The position numbers and the translations under genes were made by a program. From Ectobius pallidus (lineage: Eukaryota; Arthropoda; Insecta; Blattodea; Ectobiidae), in the NCBI GenBank assembly GCA_964059195.1, contig CAXKWD010000006.1, positions 136,646,039 through 136,710,038 on the forward strand: 64,000 nucleotides of DNA. Reading direction: 5' to 3'. This document shows, one piece after another, positions 23,203 to 37,700 of the stretch. Within the stretch, counting starts at the first letter, position 1; each line of letters starts with the position of its first letter. The notes beneath the pieces were generated by a model, which saw nothing but the letters and a program-made list of their open reading frames with translations, was not told the DNA's origin and made no database searches.

Positions 23203-23837
23203 TATTTATGTTTTCAATTAGAACATGTTAATAAAGAAGGGAATGCCTATATAGGGTAGAGCAATTACAGTAAATTAAAACTGCTAAATATTTCATGAAC
23301 TAAGCAATTTACAAAAAAATATTTATGAAGTTCAAAGAGGGGAAGTGAATTTTAATATTCATGTATGTATTTGGAAAATCATTTGAAGGCAAACTTGATT
23401 TCTGTTAAAGAGTTCTAACACTTACAACAGGATATCTTTTAAATGTCAATCGTCTGTGCTGAATTAAGATAACGTGACGAAGTGAAGGAAATTTATTAGT
23501 TTGTCGGTGAAAATGGATATTATATTTGGTTTGAATCAGGTGAATGTGCTGTAGACATCACATCTGCATTACACCTTATGCCAACCACTGTCCACTGCGA
23601 TACAGTAAGAAGTGCATGATGGCTGTGCAAGGGACATAAAAACATGCTAGTAGTTTACGGCAATCAACATAAATATTTTTCATGGTACATTTGTCCTGTA
23701 ATTATTTAGTATGTTTTAGAACATAACGCTTTGCTATTGTTTATGGAAAAACTGTCAGGTATAGCATCATTTCAGTTCATGCTGCAATTTTGGAAAACCT
23801 AACCCAGATGTTATGGAGAAAATGATGGTTTGCAATA

Positions 23838-24196
23838 CAATAGAGTTCTGCTAATCCAGAATAGATGGGACTGAACCCTGTCCAGATTGAAAGGAACTTG
23901 CCTTAAAATGAAGGAACTGTATTGTAATCCAAGTTTTATATGGGTAAAACTGTAACACACTATGCATTTTTTCATCAATATAACTTTTCCTACAACTTTA
24001 TTTTAGTTTTAATACTAGTGTATATCTAGACCTAAGTTTTTAACCTTTGACCTGATGTATGATTAACAAAACAAAACATCTTTATGATCAAAATTCATAA
24101 TTTCTCCACTGTTCAGTATTTAAAAAAAAAAAAAAAAAAAGTCTCGATTAACCACATGTCCAAATGAGCTGGGCCTGGTTTAGCAGGATTCTACTG
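23838..24196. mobile_element. Second pogo/Tigger-like MITE
   Basis: The left end CAATAGAGTTCTGCTAATCC and the right end (minus strand) CAGTAGAATCCTGCTAAACC are inverted repeats flanked by TA. The element is about 359 bp and noncoding. It is a different subfamily from the copy at 22519. Confidence 0.72.
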
Positions 24197-24199
24197 TAG

Positions 24200-25700
24200 C
24201 TTTATATGGGTATCAAATTTACCTAGGGTGTTCTGCTTTATATTCCATACTAATATTCACTTATCTAATCTGAATAAATGAATTAATGTTTTTTTAAATT
24301 CATGAGTTCAGCAATACAGAATTTCCACACACCTTGTGAAATTATTAAATTTGAGTTTGCTTGTCTTTATATTGTTAGCAAAGTGTAAAATTACCAACTA
24401 TTTATTTTGTGAATTACTGTCCCATGTGCTAAACACTTCTCTGAACTTTTCAACATAATATTACCTTTACTTAAAAAAAAAATTAATTCAGATTTCTAAC
24501 CAAAAGTATGGAAGTATTACACTATTTGAAGGCAAACACGATGCTATATTAATAGACAGTTTTTGTGTTAGTGACAAAATTAGAACTTCACAAATCCAAA
24601 CTTCAGAAACATATTTACTAAACCAGTAATAGACGCAAACAATATGATCAGTCTGTAAATTTGAAACCAATTTCTGTAAGATACCACGTGAAGAGTGGTA
24701 AAATAGTTTTAATCCGTAATGGTTGATGTCTAATGTATTTTAAAACAATCACTTGGCTTATGGCATTAAACATTCAATATTCAACATCAAAATACAGTTA
24801 AGTCTCAATACTATTCACACTGGATTTATGTAGTTCTAATTACTATATACTATAACTAAGAAGGTAAGAAAGATGCACATCTAAAATGAAATAGCCTCAA
24901 AAAGTAGGCAATAAAGTTGGGCATTTAATGGGTACACGAAATAATGTTCAGTACTTAACAATGATAAGAATGCGAACATAAGAGACTTATCGTATTTACT
25001 TGAGAACTTTTCCATAAATTAAATCTTCATGCAGCACAGCCTTTGTCTTTTAAGTAAAAATTACCATCTCTGGTAGTTTATAATGCACTGCTAAGTAACT
25101 TTGTAAAGTTAGAAGATATGAGGGGGGGGGGAAGAGTAGCATCATTTAGTTAAGTACCACACTTACCCTACAATTTTCTCCCTCGATTAATATAACCTGC
25201 TGCTTAAAAATCGTGTATGAGTGCTATTAAGCAATAATAGTAAAGCAATTTGATAACCAGTAGCCAAAACCACCTATTGATTACCACCGAAAATACATCA
25301 ATTCCAATTGAAACATTGTGGAAAACGCAGAAGTGCATAAATAAACACACAATGTTTGTTTCATGATTTATGAACTGTATCTTTCTTTTGGGGAACGAAT
25401 ATCACAGAATATTCCAGTACGATGTGCTACTCAAGTGCCAAGAATGCAAATAATTCATTTTAAACTGATGGCAACTGAAAATGAGAAAATATGAAAAATA
25501 CAGAAACTGTGCAAAATTCAACACAGGTGGGTTATGAGAAGCCTATGGTATATATTTATTTTATTGTTTTTTGCCATTTTCATTTTCACAGTGATGTAAT
25601 GCATTTGAAAGTAAATTGGAGTTTCATCTTTATTAAGTTATCTGATATTTTCTTTTTTTCTGATTACAAACCTATTTCCCCTAAGGCAAGTTATGAAAAT
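24200..25700. other. AT-rich intergenic sequence, no gene seen
   Basis: No coding frame with recognisable features. A G run lies at 25121-25131. Part of this could belong to a long Doa 3' UTR. Confidence 0.4.
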
Positions 25701-27310
25701 CAGGCAGTTTATTAATTCACTGTACAGCGAACTCCTGATTATTCATGGGTAGATTATATAAGATTAAATTCAGCATACAATATAGATTTAATGAATATTT
25801 TTTAAGCATAAAGAATGGAGAAAAATGAAAAGTTAGATCTACTGCACTCACAGCCATTTTACAAAGGCTCACAATCTAAACATGTAAGAGTGGAGGTTTT
25901 CCTGGCGAAGAAACTTTCACTCAATCTAAACATGTATAACAAACAACAAACTTGACTTTTCCCCCTTCCTTTCTGATGTGTCACGAAAGCTATTTCTATC
26001 TACCTCAACTTCAACTGATACAAATTTATGACTATTGTATGTCCATTCATGTTTCACAGTAGGTTATTAGGAATCTCCATGTTGACAAATTTAATAATAA
26101 TATATATCACATTCCTTTGAATAAACAAATAAAGGCTACCATGTATAGAGAAGTAATTCTGCTTGACAATAATCATAATCAATAATAAACAATAAACAGC
26201 TTTTTCACAGAGGAAAAATGAATTAACATTTAAACAAAGTTTAGGTCATAGCCAGTTTATAAGAGTCCCATTGATTAAAAAAAATAAAATTAAATAAATA
26301 AATTTTAGCCGTGAATATGAAGAACCTTAGAAAGAAGAGGCAAAAAGAAACAGAAAAATGGAAGCCAAACAAATTGTGAAACATGAATAGTCAATTCATG
26401 AACAAGCCTCTGTGAAACTAGCCATTAGTGGATCTAAAAAATTTCAAATACTAATTGAATCTCCACTGATCTCAAATGTATTTTTACATGTTAGCAAGCT
26501 AATAAAAACTAAGTATTCAAAGTCTGAAAAATGTACAGAAGTTAATGCAAATGGTTCGTTATTTTGAACTTACAAACCTATTACTCCTATGAGCAAAATT
26601 TTGAGTCTTGATAACACTAAATTTGGACTGCAGGTTTCAAATCAAAATCAATAATATATGCAAAAACTACTCCTTATCGAAACATTATTCGTAATTTGAA
26701 AAAGCTACATTAAGGTCCACAAAGAGGAAGATGAACCAAACTTCTTTTATATAATAGAAGAGACCAAATTCTACCGTAATAATAAAAATGCATGTTTGAG
26801 TTTTGCACATTTTATGCATTTAATTATGAAAATCTATTTTCTATGAAGGTCAAGTTGTGTAAAGCATGACAGGTAAGGTGATTTGGAACACATTCTGTAT
26901 ACATTCTACTGACTGCAACTACTAACATTATACAGTATAAATAAATTAAAAGAAATATTTAAAAAAATAAATAAATAAATAAACCCTATCTGGTACAATT
27001 TTTTTATGCAAAAGGAGATCTAAACTACCACTTCATGGTGAAAAGTTAGTTATCAAAGAATGTTGGTGAGAACACTTTAAATGAAGGCCTACTGGAAAAG
27101 TATCGGAAGTAAATACGATGCATTTTACTACTTGCATGGTGAATCTTCACTACATGCATTATATAAGGCAAACAAAGTCACGGATATATGAGGTTTGGAA
27201 TAACCACACAAAGAAACGAAAATTTTTTGTACAAATTTGAAGCTCATTCATGTACTCGTTCTACCCATAATTCGAGTACCCAACTAACGCTTACTCAGCA
27301 TTTGCTTCAT
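25700..27310 (-). other. Doa: Candidate 3' UTR of Doa
   Basis: Minus-strand sequence directly after the Doa stop codon. The first AATAAA signal I found downstream is at 25713-25708, giving a 3' UTR of about 1.6 kb. This is an inference from the signal only. Variant signals could end it earlier. Confidence 0.3.
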
Positions 27311-27517
27311 TCACCGAGACAGGGAATGGCTGCGTTCTCTTCCCTCGTCGCCTGCTCCTCGAAAGTCACCTAGCCTGTGATGTGCTGGAATTTTATCAAA
27401 AAATGGATGCCTGAGAGCTTCTGCCAAAGTGATCCTCGAACTAGGTTCATACTCCAACATCCTCGCAATAAGATCAAACAGTTGCCGATGGTCCTCATCT
27501 TCTGAATTTTGGTACCG
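27311..27517 (-). CDS. Doa: Doa last coding exon
   Basis: 69 codons including the TGA stop, after the acceptor CTCCCTTTCAG. It encodes [19 protein letters not shown] and [14 protein letters not shown], the end of the kinase fold, then a short basic tail ending RERSHSLSR. Confidence 0.96.
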   Translation of the reverse strand, partial: RYQNSEDEDHRQLFDLIARMLEYEPSSRITLAEALRHPFFDKIPAHHRLGDFRGAGDEGRERSHSLSR

Positions 27518-28704
27518 CTGAAAGGGAGAGATTACATTAGTTTAGATTTCTCAATACAGCAATGACCAAAATTTACACAACATATAACGGGACATGCAGA
27601 CCAATATGACAATGGAACTCTGCTGATGACGACAACAAGAGTCATCAAAAGATGATAAATTTTAGTCAGTAACTACAGTATTACCCTGCATTTACGTTCC
27701 TGTACCTAACACTTTCCCGTTGTTTACGACACTTTTTTGTTGGTCCCCTTAGATTATCTATGTTTACAATGTATTAAAATCATCAAGGTAATGTTCTTTT
27801 TTTTTGGAGGGGGGGGGGGGCTCAACACAATTTACACTACGTCACACAGTTTGAGCAGGAAAGAATCAAAGTAAAAAGTAAAAGGTGTCGCACAACCATA
27901 AACGCTTCAAGTATTCATGGCACATTGACCAAATCAAGTAACTATGGTCTGACCTTCGTCATGAAACTTGCGCTTTCCCATGCGGCCAGGCATGAGGCAT
28001 GTGGTGAACCATGAATTGGAAGGTATAGTAAAAAGCTGGCTTGAACCTCAAGAGCAGCAGGAATTCCAATTGACGGTGTGCTCTTAAGAGAAACATTCTT
28101 GGAATTGAACATTTCAGCGCATCCAATGGATCGATTGGTTCAGGAAAAGATATAACCTACAACTGTTTGCGAAGAATCTAATGCTGTTAACGATGTACCT
28201 TACAATACGACAATTCTTATTACTAATGAATAAAACAAAATTTTCAAAGTTTTAATTTTCTGAAAAGTGAAAATAATTTTCACCTCTTCTTGTTAACAAA
28301 GACCACACAAAGTCAATCATTGGAATCTGTTTAGAATTTTTATCCACTGCTGTTAAATTTTTTCTCTCATCACTGAAATGTTCTAGAAAGTATAGCTACT
28401 GCAAAAATATATCCTTAATACTTACATGAAGAGGCTTGCAGTTCTCCCGTACGTATCTGCCCGCTGAACTTTTCTCATCCCAATCTAATTTGCCATGGTA
28501 GAAATATTTCGTCTTTGTTTTCCTTGCCATCCTTAAAAGTGAACAACAGAGTTATGAATCATTCACAAACAATTAAGTACCGGTACCAATATGTAACAAA
28601 AACATCAAAACATGATAAACTGCTATTATTCACAATTTCCACAATTCAGATTAGATCAATTCAATTACTTTTTCAACTATTGTGGACCAATGGATTTAAG
28701 GTTT

Positions 28705-28765
<61 letters not shown>

Positions 28766-31700
28766 CAATAATAATAATAATAATAATAATAACAACAATA
28801 ATAATAATAACAATAATAAACTTCAAAAATAAATACCTGTATGGAATGGGTCCTAGTATCCTTTCCATCATGGCTAGATGTTCTCTGTTATCATGTGTTT
28901 GGAATAATGTAATGCCCAGGTACAGTTCAAAAATTATGCAGCCAATTGACCAAACGTCACAAGGTTGCGCCCACCCAAGTTCTGGAAATAAAGTTGCGGT
29001 AAGATTCAAGAAATTTGGGAAGAATGAGCAAAGAGATATTCTGTGTACATGCAAGTACCCTTCTTTCTGCCACCTGGTTTTTATAGCCCAAACGACTGTT
29101 GCTTAAATCATTCGATGACAAGAAAAGATCTAGAGCAATATTTACCAAGTCAGTTGTTGAGAGAACAGCACATGTTTACTTCACTGCTCACATCTTTAAT
29201 TTCGTTCAGATTTGTTCTGAAGGCAACATAAAATGAACAATTGATGCCAAATGGCTACATGCCAAGGTATCTTCAGTCTATAAAGAGGTAGTCATTGAGT
29301 GAAATTGTTGTACTTTGTACAAACATCTCATCTTGTTTAAAGCAAAGCTGCCTGTCGTTACAAGCACTCATTTGGCAGCAGGTGATCACCAATACTCACA
29401 AAAAGACAAGTGATCAATCATTTCTTTACTTTCATTTTGAAAAAATGTCTACCTACAAACAGTTTTAAACTCACCAAGAATTACTTCAGGCGCTCTGTAA
29501 TGCCTCGTGGAGACAATTGTGCTGTGGTGTTCATGGTCAAATGTCGCACTACCAAAGTCTATTAATCTGACATCTGTTCTTTTAACTCTTCTGATATCTC
29601 GTTTCTGAAAAACAATGGAAGGTAACTATTATCCAAGTGACTGCACACTTATTACATACATAGGTAAAATCAGCCAGTAATGAAATCTTACCTTTTTACT
29701 ATTATAGGAAATATCAAAATCTGAATCGACAAAAAGAATGTTTTCTGGCTTGAGATCTGTGTGCGTGAGTTTATTGTCATGTAGAAACTTAACCGAGTAG
29801 CACAATTGGTACGCAACATGACGAACGGTTTCCAAAGGATAAGGCTGATAGTTGTTGTCTTTCTGTAACACAAAAAATAAACAATAACATAATTTCTGGA
29901 CTTTCACACAAAAATGTTTCAAAAAGCTCAAATTTTCCTTTATGATATTTCTTTAACTACTCCCATATTTTACAATTTTGTTGAAAATTCAAGTTTCAGA
30001 AAGACTGAAAGAGGACATACACATACAATACTTAACTGTTAATGTAAATGGTGTTCTAAATTTTATAGAAGGTTAATACATATTAAACATTAACGAATTA
30101 ACCAAGAAAACTGACTTGATTATGTCAAGAGATATCCCTCAAAATGTGTTCTTGTCAATTTTCTTGTTACTAGCGAAGTTCAGCAAAATTTTCTAATATC
30201 AGTTTGATTTCTATAATGTATTATAGCCTACTCCGTTAAATTGTCATCTGTACTTAATGTAGTTAGGATGGAGCAATGAGTTTAGAGATGACTTGATAGC
30301 AGGAGGATTCATACATGCATTACAGATGCTAGCTTTACATTCCCACATCTGAAAGTAGCCTGAGGTCAAAAAATTACTTCCTCCTCTTTCCATATGCAAG
30401 TGGCTCACCTTCACTGATTAAATGAAATATTATTAATGCACCAAAGTTATTTATTTATTATTAATTAGCAGTTCCAACTTTCCCTCACTTTATACAAGTT
30501 TTCCTACAGAACGGTACACTACGTGAATACGAAGTGTAAATAGTAAAGGATCTCCAAAAACTTATGACAAACAGCAAATCAATATTTGGTCTTCCAACAG
30601 AGTAAAAAAAAAAAAAAAAAAAAATTCATAAGCAGTTTTACTGTGACTGTTGTGCAATTCTAATTGTCTCCAGACCTATAAGATAGTTGATTTTTTTCGG
30701 ATTACCCATTCTTAAGTTATAAATAAATGACAGTAAACTAAGCTGTTAGAATTGTTGTAAAACAATTTTGAAGCATTTATGTAAATAATACACTATTAGT
30801 AATAGAATTAATTAGATTCAGCACTACTTAATGGTCCTTGTTTACTTACTGTCAAGGCATTTATATTAACAGCTTTAGATATTTGATTGCGGCACTATTT
30901 GATGGATCTTAATTTGATCTTATAAGGCAATATTAATTTGAATCTAAATTCTAACAGCTGAAATGAAATAAATGAAAGAAAAAAATCTTCTAAAAAGGGT
31001 GTGAGCTTACCAAGAAGTCAAAAACACTGAGTCCCAGCATTTCAAATGCAATGCACATGTGCCCATGGTAGTCAAACCAGTCGAGCATCTTCACGCAGAG
31101 ACTGAAAAAAGAAAATACTTTCCTTTAGTAATTATACATTAACTGAAAGCTCTGCAAAGTAGTCTAAATGCAGAGCAGAACTGCAAAACAATGGAATTTA
31201 ACAAAGGGAAAACTAGAACTACCTAAATATGCAAAAGAGAATATATGTAGTGTTCCTCTAAAAGTAACCTGTTATTCTGCCCTCTCTTGGAAAATAAACA
31301 TAAAATTCACCTAGGTAACAAAAACCTCCACTTGAAGGCCCCATGTCCCAACACTAGGGGCAATAGGAAAACAGACAGACATACCTCTAAAAGTAAACAA
31401 TTGATAAGCATTAGTTCATTTAAATAAAGATACAGCAGTATGTACAGTACTTTAAATTATTTCAGCATACATAACATGAAAGTACGTCCTTAGTTTTCAA
31501 TATTTAGGAGGCTAGTATTTAAATTTGAGATGCTACAGTACGCAGTAGATATATATATATATTTTTTTAAAATTATGTAAATACATAGATAATATATAAG
31601 GTCCTGAAAGCTTGAAAGAGCAGGAGCTTGTGCTCGGGGGCAGTTCCATGCTAATAATTAGATGTACATTATTAAAAAAAAAATCTTAACCTAAAAATAC

Positions 31701-34700
31701 CTTAAAACTAAATAGACAAAATGTTGTGAAATAGTACTAGAGGAAAAGACAAAAGCTGACTAATTTGGTTTAAAAATTAATTATAATAATGAAAAATAAA
31801 TTATCATGATAGTAGTAGATACCAAAAGATAAACCTATTTTAAAAGGGATGAAAATCTAAGTTATGAGTTTTTCAATTTTAGATTTAAAGACTCCATAAC
31901 TAGTTATTCCTCAGGTTCGCGAGCGACCCCTGGTGATCCCGTAAGGGGATATTCTCAGCGTATTTCTTACCGGGGTGCGCCAGTCCCCTACCTACTTGAA
32001 CCTAAGGACACACACACCCAGTCCTGAACCCAGGAAAGGAATTTTTCACTACTGAAAAATCCCCGACCCGGCCGGGAATCGAACCCGGGCCACCGGAGTG
32101 GAAGGCAGGCGCGCTACCGACTCACCCACGGAGGCAACATTTGGCTAAAACTGGATGTAACGTGACTTTAGTATTATACAGATGAGGACCGAAAGCAGAG
32201 CAATGTGATACACCAGTAAAAGTGAAACATTTGGGTTCTACTAATGTACTAGTTTTATTCTAGATATGATGCGATGCTTTGAGCCACACTTGGAGCAACT
32301 TGTGCCTTCATGCAAGCCCACATTGTGTTATATCATTAGCGTTCTTGCAAAAACAATATAGAAAATTATTTAAAAAAGACATTAATACATATTTAATAAA
32401 TATTTATGAATTAAATAAAGATGTAAAAGCCAATTACTATTAATTTTTAATGTTAAAATTTTCGATACTTAATACTGAAATGTTAGCAAGTAATGGAACG
32501 GTAAAAATGAAACATCTTTGTACTATGAAGTATGGGATTTGCGTGGTGATTTAAAATATGTACTTAAAACCGAAAAGAACGAGAAACTATTATACTGAGA
32601 TTAAATTATATTTCTCATTCCATTTAACTAAATTGCTATACTGATTGTATTAAAATTTTATAATTGATATTAATGACAGCTGAGTTGACAGTTTTTTTTC
32701 TACATAATACACCATCTTCAGTCTTATATAGTGAAGAGTAAAAATTCTATTTGGTATATTCATCATGAGTGTTAGTTAGCCAGTCAAGGTTTTAATACAA
32801 ATGTAATTACATGTTGTTTTTAAGATTGGACCGCATTTAGCTATTTAGGTTTATGAAGAAAAATGGTTCTGGCATGAAGCCATTTTCCTCATTCTTTGAA
32901 AGTAGGTTAATCTTATAATGCACTAAAATGAGAAATTTAGACCATGGGCAATTTAATTCTAAGAAAAAGTTGTGAAAATAAGTACTGTATCCTTTCATAA
33001 CTAGTACATTATTTCTTGTGTATTTAATTCCAATGAATTCATTATGAAGGGTGATCAAAAAGTCTTTATGAGGGAATTTTGTGATTTAAATAAAGGCAAA
33101 AGAAACAAAAAACTACAGTGTACTAAAAAATTTGAATTTTGATTTGGAAAAAATTACCAGCATCAGAGTATTTTACATGTATCTTCCGGTATTTTAAAAA
33201 CCTTTCCCTTGAATAACACTGTATGCACGTACTTTGTAAGGTTGCATTACCCTGATCCTATAGAATACTTACTGCCTGCAATCAGGATCTTTTTCCGCTA
33301 TTTTCTCGAGTGCGTTGATTTCCAATTTGGCAGCTTCTCTGTACTTTTCAACATTCTTGATGATTTTAAGTGCCATCACACTATCTCTGCACATATAATA
33401 AATATTACAACGTAAAAATATGCTTACTTTTAAAATGCACAGATATAACAGAACAATCAATCTTATTTGGTAATTCTACTATCATTTTATATATATCTAT
33501 TAAAAAACTCCGTGGTGCTACATCCCTGAAGGGACTTGGCCTACCACCCGACCGCTGAGTCATCTACCATAGGCAGATGGCAGGATTGGGGGCATGTGGT
33601 TAGCATGCCGACACCCACGGCCGTTAATGGTGGTTTCCATGACCGGAGTCGCTACTTCTCTATCAAGTAGCTACTTAATCTGAATCACGAGGCTGAGTGC
33701 ACCCCGTTCCAGACCTCCCTACCTCAGAAAAATCTGAGAAGGTATCGGGGATTGAACCCGGGCCGACGGATCTGTAGTCAGCTAACCACAAGACCCTGTT
33801 GGCGGTCATATACTATATCTATTACTAAATTTAAATTTTTTATTATCTAATTATTATATTATTATCTGAGTAATCTGATGATACTTTTTAAAATAATTTA
33901 TTGCTAAATAATAATGGTCAAGCTGAACATTATCTTTGTAATACAGTAATCTGGTGGTCTATTAATGGTTAGACTGAAACTATGTTAACAGTGTACCTAC
34001 ACTTTAATTACTGTTTGACTGTAATTCAGTAGAAGTCATGTTTATGCTTTATGACAGTCTTAATGATTTCCTATTCCATTCAAAGATTTGTATGGTATTC
34101 AATTTTTGGCACTGCAAAGACTTAAAATTAAACTTTTACTTTCTTACTTTTAATATGGGCTCAATTTACATAACAACCAGGATACAGTAATGCAATTGAA
34201 CATATTACACCAACAAACAATTATTCATGATACAGCAGAAGAGAGATCAAGGAGTATCAATGATATCACTGACCCTTCAACTTTGATTAGAAGAAAGATC
34301 TTGCAGATTACTTAAGTAAATATTTTTCCATGCAAATAAATTAAGTTGCAAAAATATACTATAAATAAAATATCGGTAAAATCCAAATACAGAGGACCCG
34401 CATTTTCAAACCGAGATTCTGTTCATAAAACACATAATATCACACATATTTTGTTATAGATAGTTCTGAGAAGAGATGTCTTGGCAAATGATTTGGCCCA
34501 ACCCACCCACACTAAATAATAAATTTTCTTTTATACCACGGTCTAGCGAAAAGTAGCTTGATTTCCACTATATTTATGTCCTTAAAACATGAAGAAACTT
34601 GTGACTGGACATTAGAGGTGTGACGTCATTCCACCAGAGCAGCTAGAATTGTGGGTAAACAGATTGACAAACCTCATGGGAGATATAATATGCTACATTT

Positions 34701-37700
34701 TCAAAACGGGAGAATTCAGTAGGCCTGTGCCCTACCAAAGTAGCTCAGTTTATGCTACATTATTCTACAATTCTGTTCGCGCTCTGCCATGGCTGCTGCC
34801 TCCTCTTCGCATAACTATGTGGACAGTATTATCATTATTTAGACTATCTGTACAAAATTTCACTTTGTACTGACATTGTCATTTGATGTAATGGTGCTGA
34901 TAAGCAATATACAAAAGGACAGTTGGTCACCCTGCTTCGCTCAGAAACAAACAAAAAATCACATCGCCCTTGCAATGTGTATATTGCATGAACAGGTCCT
35001 CTATACTTGGTCTATGCCAAAAATCTACTTACGTATGCATATCCTTTACTTTGAGGACTTTGCCGAAAGTGCCTTCCCCTAGGGTGGCCAAGATCTTATC
35101 TGCAAGTCAAATTTAAATTTAAATCAGTACCCATAACAATGATGGCTGTGCTTTTGCTGGAAACCACTTCGTGCAAAAACTTAATATCAAAACAAATAAG
35201 ACAACCCTACTTACCAGAAGGTTTGCCTTTACTATAAAACTAAAGCAAATATAATAAAGTTACTTTCAATTTTATATATGTCTGCTCATTTTATGTGAAT
35301 ATCACATCATTTACTTACATTGCTTACTTATTTGCTACTTCAAATGATCACTTATTTGTAATTATGCATCTAGATCAGCTGCTTACTGAACAAATGAAGC
35401 CAGCTTTCTTTTCATGTAGATATATCTTAAGTTTATAATGATTTTTTAAACAATTACGCAAGTGGATTCCAAACATGCACAGCCCATATTAAAAATACTT
35501 CAATTAAATAATTACCCTAAAATAATTCCCCCTACAAGGCAATTAATGTGCCCAACTGCTACATAATTAATTATGCCTGATATTTTTTTTCTTCTCCCAT
35601 AATCTTAGTTAATGAATTTAAAAATAAATGTAATGTCATGCTTTAGTGTTTTTACTTATAAATTTTTAAGAAATTTAAGTATTAAAATTCTTGATTCCCC
35701 TTGAAAAACCTGATCATGCCAACTACAACCGATTCCCCCCACCCAAACACACACAACGCTGAAAAAGAATGGTATTTGTTATTAATGCTCTCTGAAAGTG
35801 ATGATTGTGTGAAAAGTGTCTGTTCTCCCCATGGAAATGAAGTAATATCAGGGGATATCATAGTGTGTCTATTAGTATATCTACTACAAATTTGATGTAT
35901 TCACGAACATCGGTCTTGGAGAACGTCGCCATGGCGATATATCAGGTGGCCATCTTCGTCGTCTTCCACAGAGGGTGCTCGAGAGCTCTGCTGGTTGGCA
36001 AGACACCGCACCACACCACACCGTCCATCAGTCACAGGACAAGATCCAAGCCGTCGCCAATATACACCAACCGACCGAGCGGGGTGATCAGGGCGGGCAG
36101 GGCAAACAGGCACATCCGTTCACGTTGCGTAGTGGGCGATAGGTAGAGGTGGAGGTGCCATTTCATTGCCGCCAAATTCAACCGAGATGCGAACCCAACA
36201 ATCAAGAGACAAAGAGGGGAGAGGGCAAAATGGTTTGCCATGTCAACAAATGATGTTAACAAAAATTGCCATGGGAACAAAACAACAAAGTGTTACCATA
36301 GCAATACAACAAACAAATGAGGCAATGGCTTTATTTTTCTGGGGAATTATCTGAATCTTAAAAAATAACCAGAAATATTTACTGAAAGGGTGGGATAAAA
36401 TCAAATCAACTACCACCACAGCCTTTCTTTTACATTAAAATAACAATAAGTGCTATATTTAAAAGTAATTGCCATATTTTATAATATATTACTTTAATTT
36501 GTCCACTCTTATGCTTATTTGCTCAACTGGATTCTTTCTTACCAGTTTCTCTATTGCAGTGTCTAAGACTTAACATGCTGCTGGGTCAGAGGTCAGGGCA
36601 CTTGCTGTTAGTCACACACATCCCTTCAAAGAAACACAGTAGGTAAATGCAACAATGGCATATGGTTAAAACTGTCAGTACTTTCATTTCTTCGCAGGGC
36701 TCTACTAAAGTTAAAAAATACAGTATATTAATATTGTGCTGACTGATGGTTCACTTGTAAAACTGAAGTATTTCCTGCCTGATCTTCTGGTGAGCTAGTT
36801 CCTGAAACAGTGTTATTTGTGAAAAAGGAAACTAAAAGAGCCCATTTGTCAGGGAAAATATTTTGCAAGATAGATTAAAAATGTGATGAAACTTAGTTTT
36901 GGCCACTTCTCTTTTACATTAACACACACTTAGAGAAGGCCAAAATCAGCCCTCGGAATCGATAACAAAAATTCTGTATGTTATATTCAAAACATAACTC
37001 CACTAAATTATTATTATTATATATGTATGAGCTGCTCGGGGAACAAAATGGTAACTGCCACTGCCGTGAAACAAGTAATTTTTGACTTTCCAGCTTGTTT
37101 GATGTAACAGAATGGTAGGTAATAGGTATTGATCTCTATATGTTCAAACATACTGAGTACAAAATTGAGCTGGAAATAAAATTATGCAGATTTCTAGGTT
37201 AATGAGAAATTTATTTGATCTCTTTTTCAACACACCCCATTTGGCACTTACCATTTTGTTCCCTTGAGTGGCTCATATATATATATATATGTGGTACTGG
37301 TAGCAAACAGTTAGGAATCGTGTTCTTTATAATGTCACAAAATGTTAATTTCAAAAAAATTTGACAAATGGTTTATCCCTTTTAATTTTCCGGACCACAC
37401 TTTTGGTTTGCTTGAAAAAAAAAAAAATTACTTTTCATTATATTGTTTTCCAATTCTCAACCTATTTACTGGTAAATGGCATCCAAATAAATCAACTCTG
37501 TTGTTGTTTCAATCACTCACGAGATTTGGGTGGTGGTTGTTTGTGGTAGACATTTTTACCGAAGTCATAATGGTTTTAGAAAATGAAATAGAAAAGTGGT
37601 GGTAAGATTGATACGAACAAAAACTGAAAGTACAAAATGTCTTTTTCTTCTTATTTCATAATTTTTGTGAAATGCGGAAGGAAAAATATTAGAAAAGCCT

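Noticed and set aside
28515..29106. Poly-Asn and poly-Ile open frames
   Set aside because: They are translations of the AAT microsatellite and run against Doa exon structure.
35988..36113. A Doa first exon starting near 36113
   Set aside because: The codon at 36113 is GTG and no ATG occurs in that frame before the kinase motifs, so the stretch is intron or untranslated sequence.
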